NCBI GenBank assembly: GCA_022432975.1
Contig: CM039502.1
Coordinates: forward strand, 4,516,375 to 4,580,374
Origin: Begonia masoniana
Taxonomy: Eukaryota; Streptophyta; Magnoliopsida; Cucurbitales; Begoniaceae
Direction of reading: 5' to 3'
Length of the DNA: 64,000 nucleotides
The stretch's first letter is position 1. Each line of letters opens with the position of its first letter. Positions 59,996 through 64,000 of the stretch are shown here, piece by piece. The position numbers and the translations under genes were made by a program. Below the pieces are notes generated by a model. That model was given only the letters and a program-made list of their open reading frames with translations. It searched no databases and had not been told where the DNA came from.

Positions 59996-60542
59996 CTGTA
60001 ATTACAAGTTCAAAAATTAGACTCAAATCTAGACATCAAACAAGTAATGAGTTGACTCTGAAAGTTGGATCTGAGTCATTTTTCTGATTACCCAAAGCAA
60101 AAACAAAAAATATTCTTGCTCTGGTGGACCTTACCACAAGTTGTGATAAAAGACAAAGCACATGACGTTTAATTTAATAATTAGAGGCTAATCGGCCGCT
60201 GTCGTATTCTTATTTTTTTAAGAGATTTCTGTTTAACGACGTTGCTGTCAAGGAGTAAACAATGGCGGAAAAGATTGAATTGGAATACCCATGAGGAAAG
60301 AAAATCAAGGACAAATTATTAAAATAATAAATTTTACACTTTCTCAGCCCAAACAGACCCAAAGCCAGAACAAACATGGAGAAAGAGAGTTATCTACAGA
60401 CGTAAAGATCGCAAGCAACACAAATCTGATGTGGGTTTCCCAGAAAAATCAAACTTTTTGCATCTTCGAAAACAGATCTAAAACTATGTTAGAAGACGCG
60501 GAAAATTAAACTGTTCTGCGGATTTGTAAGTTTAATGGATTT

Positions 60543-61044
60543 TGTTATGTCGTGAAGCCCAATACGTTCAAGGCTCATATTCTTATCAGAGCCCATTACC
60601 TGGAGGGTTAGGTAAAATAAAAGAGAGAGCCTTCTGAAAAGAGGAGGTTTTTTCACAAGAGCAGGTTTCTGGGTTGACAGAGTGATCTACACAAAAAGCA
60701 GTTTTCAGAGAAGAGAGAAAAGAAGAGAAAAAAGAGAGGAGAGATTTCTTCTTGATGAGCAAGAGTTGAGTTTCTCATGTGAAGAACAAATCGTGATTTT
60801 CTCTTCATTTTTCTTTTTGTATATCTCTGTATGTGGTTTATGCTTCTATTGAATTGTATATTGTGAGAATACTGTTCTTAAGGGTGTATTTTAACTAATA
60901 GTGAAATAGATCTCTCGTTTGAGTTCCATAAAAATAGTCGATCTCAAACCTTGGTTTGAGATCTGGGCGAACCACATAAATCTCTGGTGTTCTTTTATTT
61001 TACGCACTGAATCTTTGAGTTTTACAAATAAGAATTTTGTAACA
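60543..61044 (+). repeat. 5' LTR of Copia-3
   Basis: Complete LTR with TG...CA ends next to the primer site; the 3' LTR lies outside the window so age cannot be judged. Confidence 0.85.
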
Positions 61045-61334
61045 ATGGTATCAGAGCTAGATTCGAAGGTTTCTTGACAAATGCACTCTAGGGTTCTGTA
61101 CGAAGTAAGTAAACCCAGTCGTGTTTCTAGGGTTTTGAAAGCTTCGATATACTTCGTGTGCTTCATATCTGGTGGTCTGAGCACATAGTGGTGTGAACCC
61201 AAGATTCTTTTTTTTTTTTGAAAAAGTTTTTTTTCTTGTGTCTCTGTTCAGGCAAGATCTTCTTACCTTGCTTTTTTTTTTTTGTGATCTAAAATTTTTT
61301 AAGGAATCTTTTGATATACATACTGCATCTAACC

Positions 61335-61495
61335 ATGGGTTCACGAATCGAAATCATCCCATAATGGATTTTGGTTCGTGGAAAAAGAAGATAAGAGTTT
61401 TGTTATGTCATAATAAGGTTCTCATCGCCCTTGAACAAGACACCAAAAAATGGTCTAATGACCAAATAAACAGGAAGTCAGAGATAGATGAAGAG
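61335..61495 (+). pseudogene. Copia-3 gag, N-terminal part
   Basis: It opens MGSRIEIIP then meets a TAA because about ten bases are missing compared with Copia-2; the match continues in another frame as MDFGSWKKKIRVLL, HNKVLIALE and KKWSNDQ up to 61495, where a solo LTR splits it. Confidence 0.75.
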
Positions 61496-63399
61496 TGATA
61501 AGTGTGTATTTTACATACTTATTTATACTCTTTAATACTTGAAATGAATAGTTTTTCTCAAGTGATTGGAAGAATTTAACCAAAAGTGTGTAAGTTTGCA
61601 GTAAATTATAAAAAGAATAGGAATTGAAGACAAAGAAGAAGAAGAAATCACAAGTGGCGATCGACATACACAATCATTCGGAAAACAATCGGCACAAACG
61701 AAGAGAAATCACCAGCAGCGATCGATCTCCATCTAATACAGAGACCGATCGCCGCTACATTTACATGCAGAAACAAATAGAAGAGAAACACACATGAAAG
61801 AGGAGCGATTCTTGCGAGTTCTCTGGCGGCGATCTACAGAGCTCTGGTTCAGCGACTTGGAGAGCAGCGACTGAAAAAGCGAGAGGAGCTCGGCGATTTG
61901 CAGAGCAGAACCAGAGAACAGAACAGCGCTCAGATTCTAGATTCGGCCTCGAGAGCTTCGGATTCTGGGCAACAAAGAAAGGCAAACAGCAAAGCTTGGG
62001 CGATTCAGGCGAGATCTATTCGGGATCTTGGGGCGAGATCTTGGGGGCGACTTGGTGATTTCTCCACAGAGGAATCGGCGTTCGAGTTCGGCGACCTTGA
62101 GAGCACGAAAAAGAGAGAAATATGCAGAGGGAAGGCCGGCGACTTTGAGAAAAGCGAGTCGGCGATTCTGGCGTGCAGCAGTGAGGTAGACAAACCACAG
62201 AGAAGCAATCTTGAAATATTTACATAGCCAATTTACAAAAAAAATGGGAAGTGGCTACTTCACAGACACTCATTCCAGCAAAGAAAAGAAGCAGCGATCG
62301 ATCTCTATGAAATTCCAGAGGTCGATCGCCACATATTTGAAGATCGCTACACAAGACTTGCAAGCAAAGAGATGCCGCGATCGATCTCTAGATCCTGGCA
62401 GAGATCGATCGCTGATCAATTTACAAAGATGGAAAGAGACGTGTTTTAATCCGAGCCGTTCACCTCAAAACAAATTTAATCTCAACCGTTGATCAACTTA
62501 AAGAAAATTATAAAACCTAAACCAGACCTAAGAGATTCAGATTCTGGCGGCGACTGAGAGCACCACCGAGCGAATTCTTCGACGAGGAGGGGCGATCATT
62601 CTTCATAGTTTTCTTTTCCTTTCTTTTATTTCTACTGTTTTATTATGCAACTCTATAATATTTCCGTTGTTTATTTATTTTCTAGTATGAACTAATCTTC
62701 TCGTTCTAGGGTTTCAATGTAGCCTAGTTATGATTATTTATTTTTCTTAATTCAAGTATTTAATTTCCTGTTCCTGTTCTGTGTTGAGTAATCTATTCTG
62801 GACGTAATGCTTAGGTTTGCTTGATCACCAAAACTAAGAACTTTAGGGTTGATTCGGGATGCGAGAGCGGAGAATTTAACCGTGCACTGAATATTTTGCC
62901 TTAAAAAGGATCCTAGGCTAGAGATAGTTAGGACGTTTGAGTGGTAATATAATTTCTTGTTCCTAATGTATTCAATTAATTCTCAGGATTAGAGACCGAG
63001 AGGTAATAATTCGTTAGTTGAATAAGTTTATCTTTGCTCGAGAGAGATTGATAAATATTTTCGTGAAATTGCCATCAACACATAGAAATAGGATTTAACT
63101 ATTTGAATTAGGTCTGATAAATAGGATTAGCTAAGTGAAATCGGAACCCTGGATTTTCTCATCATATAATTTTACTCTTTTATATTTAATTCTATTATTT
63201 AAATTGTTCACTTATTTTATTTGAATTATTTTAGTTTTAAAAATCCAAATCACTAAATTTATTGTTTCTTTTCAAATTAAACTAGAAATTAGATATTCAA
63301 CTTTTAACATAATTATTCCTCGTGGGATCGACACTCGTACTTATACACACTTTATTACTTTTGCGACACGTGCACTTGCGTATACGATTTTTCGCAACA
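61496..63399 (+). mobile_element. Solo LTR (1.9 kb) in Copia-3 gag
   Basis: It starts TGATAAGTGTG and ends TTTTCGCAACA, with AAGAG on both sides (61491-61495 and 63400-63404), and interrupts gag cleanly. The end (GTGGGATCGACACTCGTAC, GCGACACGTGCACTTGC) is of the kind found in non-chromoviral gypsy LTRs (Athila/Tat type), recalled rather than compared. Its first half is unusually rich in CGATCGATC-type words. Confidence 0.82.
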
Positions 63400-63404
63400 A
63401 AGAG

Positions 63405-63961
63405 ACATACAATTTAATTGTGTTCAGTATGTTAGACAGTGTACTACGAAAAGTAGATGGTGAAGAAACACCGTTGGAAATATGTAAACCTTATATGTTG
63501 TACAGTCTGCTCTTAATCTAGTATATTTTAATGGTGCTTTATTTGCGTATAAAATGGATGTGAATAAATCCCTTGATGAGAATCTTGATGATTTCTTGAG
63601 AATGACTTTGCTATTGAAAGGAAATGATCAAAGTCTTGATGAAAATGGTCTTGACATGATTCTTCTTAACTCTCTGTCTGAATCATACAATGTTGTTAGA
63701 GATACTCTTAAGTATGCTGGTATTGTTCCCAAAATTGACTTGATTACTTCTGCTTTAAAAGAAAAAGAACTTGAAATAAAGAACAAGAAAAACGGAAATA
63801 GTTTATTTGTAAATAGAAATGATGCAAAGGCTAACAACCAGAAAAAGAAAGAAAAAAGAATGACTCAACTAAACAAGCTTAAATCTGATAATAGAATTGA
63901 AACTAGAAATTGTTTCCACTGTGGTAATGCTGGTCATATTAAGAAAAATTGTTATAAATGA
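63405..63961 (+). pseudogene. Copia-3 gag, C-terminal part with intact CCHC knuckle
   Basis: From 63405 the frame resumes with LDSVLRKVDGEETP, then a frameshift and stop near 63520, then an open stretch 63554-63961: KSLDENLDDFLRMTLLLKG, MILLNSLSESYN, a Lys-rich tail and the knuckle CFHCGNAGHIKKNC. A stop (TGA) follows at once where Copia-2 reads KWKNE, so the polyprotein is broken before protease. Confidence 0.8.
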
Positions 63962-64000
63962 AAAAATTACTGGTTCTTGTGATGTTATCTGTGAAGTCTT

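Larger units (their letters stand above)
47543..60542. repeat. Gene island 2: diverged segmental copy of 10320-14955
   Basis: In the same orientation as island 1 it carries the copia remnant edge, WIP pseudogene, GC-rich island, LysM gene and STP exons 4-3 with part of intron 2. Extra sequence relative to island 1 is accounted for by TRIM-1 and Gypsy-2; alignment ends at 60542 where Copia-3 begins. Confidence 0.85.
60543..64000 (+). mobile_element. Copia-3: Ty1-copia element, 5' part, in STP-C intron 2
   Basis: A 502-bp LTR (60543-61044, TGTTATGTCGTG to TTTTGTAACA) is followed by the primer site TGGTATCAGAGC at 61046 and gag; the element continues past the window. The target before the LTR is GATTT, matching the empty site at 14951-14955. 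LTR edges and gag place it in the Copia-2 family. Confidence 0.88.

Overview
The window is nuclear DNA of a eudicot plant. It has GT-AG introns in plant-type genes, an STP hexose transporter, a secreted LysM protein, a WIP/DUF3774-like wound protein, and Ty1-copia, Ty3-gypsy and TRIM retrotransposons primed by initiator-Met tRNA. The species cannot be fixed from sequence alone. About seven gene copies sit in a sea of nested, mostly dead retroelements; no rRNA or tRNA gene and no CRISPR array was seen.

Layout. 0-1.6 kb: 3' part of a copia polyprotein (+). 1.8-2.0 kb: a 5S-rRNA-derived stretch. 2.1-9.6 kb: a minus-strand gypsy element (Gypsy-1, 2320-9459, TSD AAACT) nested inside an older LTR of the same family; its right LTR is replaced by a 1-kb palindrome. 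9.7-10.9 kb: copia remnants. 10.9-15.6 kb: gene island 1 (WIP-like gene, LysM gene, intact four-exon hexose transporter STP-A). 17.1-19.7 kb: solo gypsy LTR with a 24-bp minisatellite. 14.7-24.1 and 24.1-35.9 kb: a tandem duplication; unit 2 holds a truncated STP (STP-B) and a hugely expanded 24-bp array (about 147 copies) followed by T-rich repeats. 35.8-45.4 kb: minus-strand copia element (Copia-2) carrying two solo LTR insertions, one with a hairpin-forming 61-bp minisatellite. 46.2-47.8 kb: another copia remnant. 47.9-60.5 kb: island 2, a diverged copy of island 1 (WIP pseudogene, intact LysM gene, STP-C exons 3-4), interrupted by a TRIM (48474-48805) and an 8.4-kb gypsy element (Gypsy-2, 50220-58665) that itself holds a second TRIM and an LTR-like insertion. 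60.5-64.0 kb: plus-strand copia (Copia-3) inserted in STP-C intron 2, with a solo LTR in its gag; it runs off the window.

Because islands 1 and 2 are copies, the intact one supplies the empty site for the TRIM, Gypsy-2 and Copia-3 insertions, so their target sites and relative age can be read directly. The genes do not form an operon; STP takes up hexoses at the plasma membrane and the LysM protein is predicted to be secreted.

The two most notable signals are the palindromic LTR of Gypsy-1, which looks like integration of a self-primed, folded-back cDNA, and the 24-bp array, open in all six frames. The second needs care: from about 22.3 to 33.6 kb the sequence differs from its flanking copies mainly by single-base deletions, many in homopolymers, which is what a poorly polished gap fill would give.
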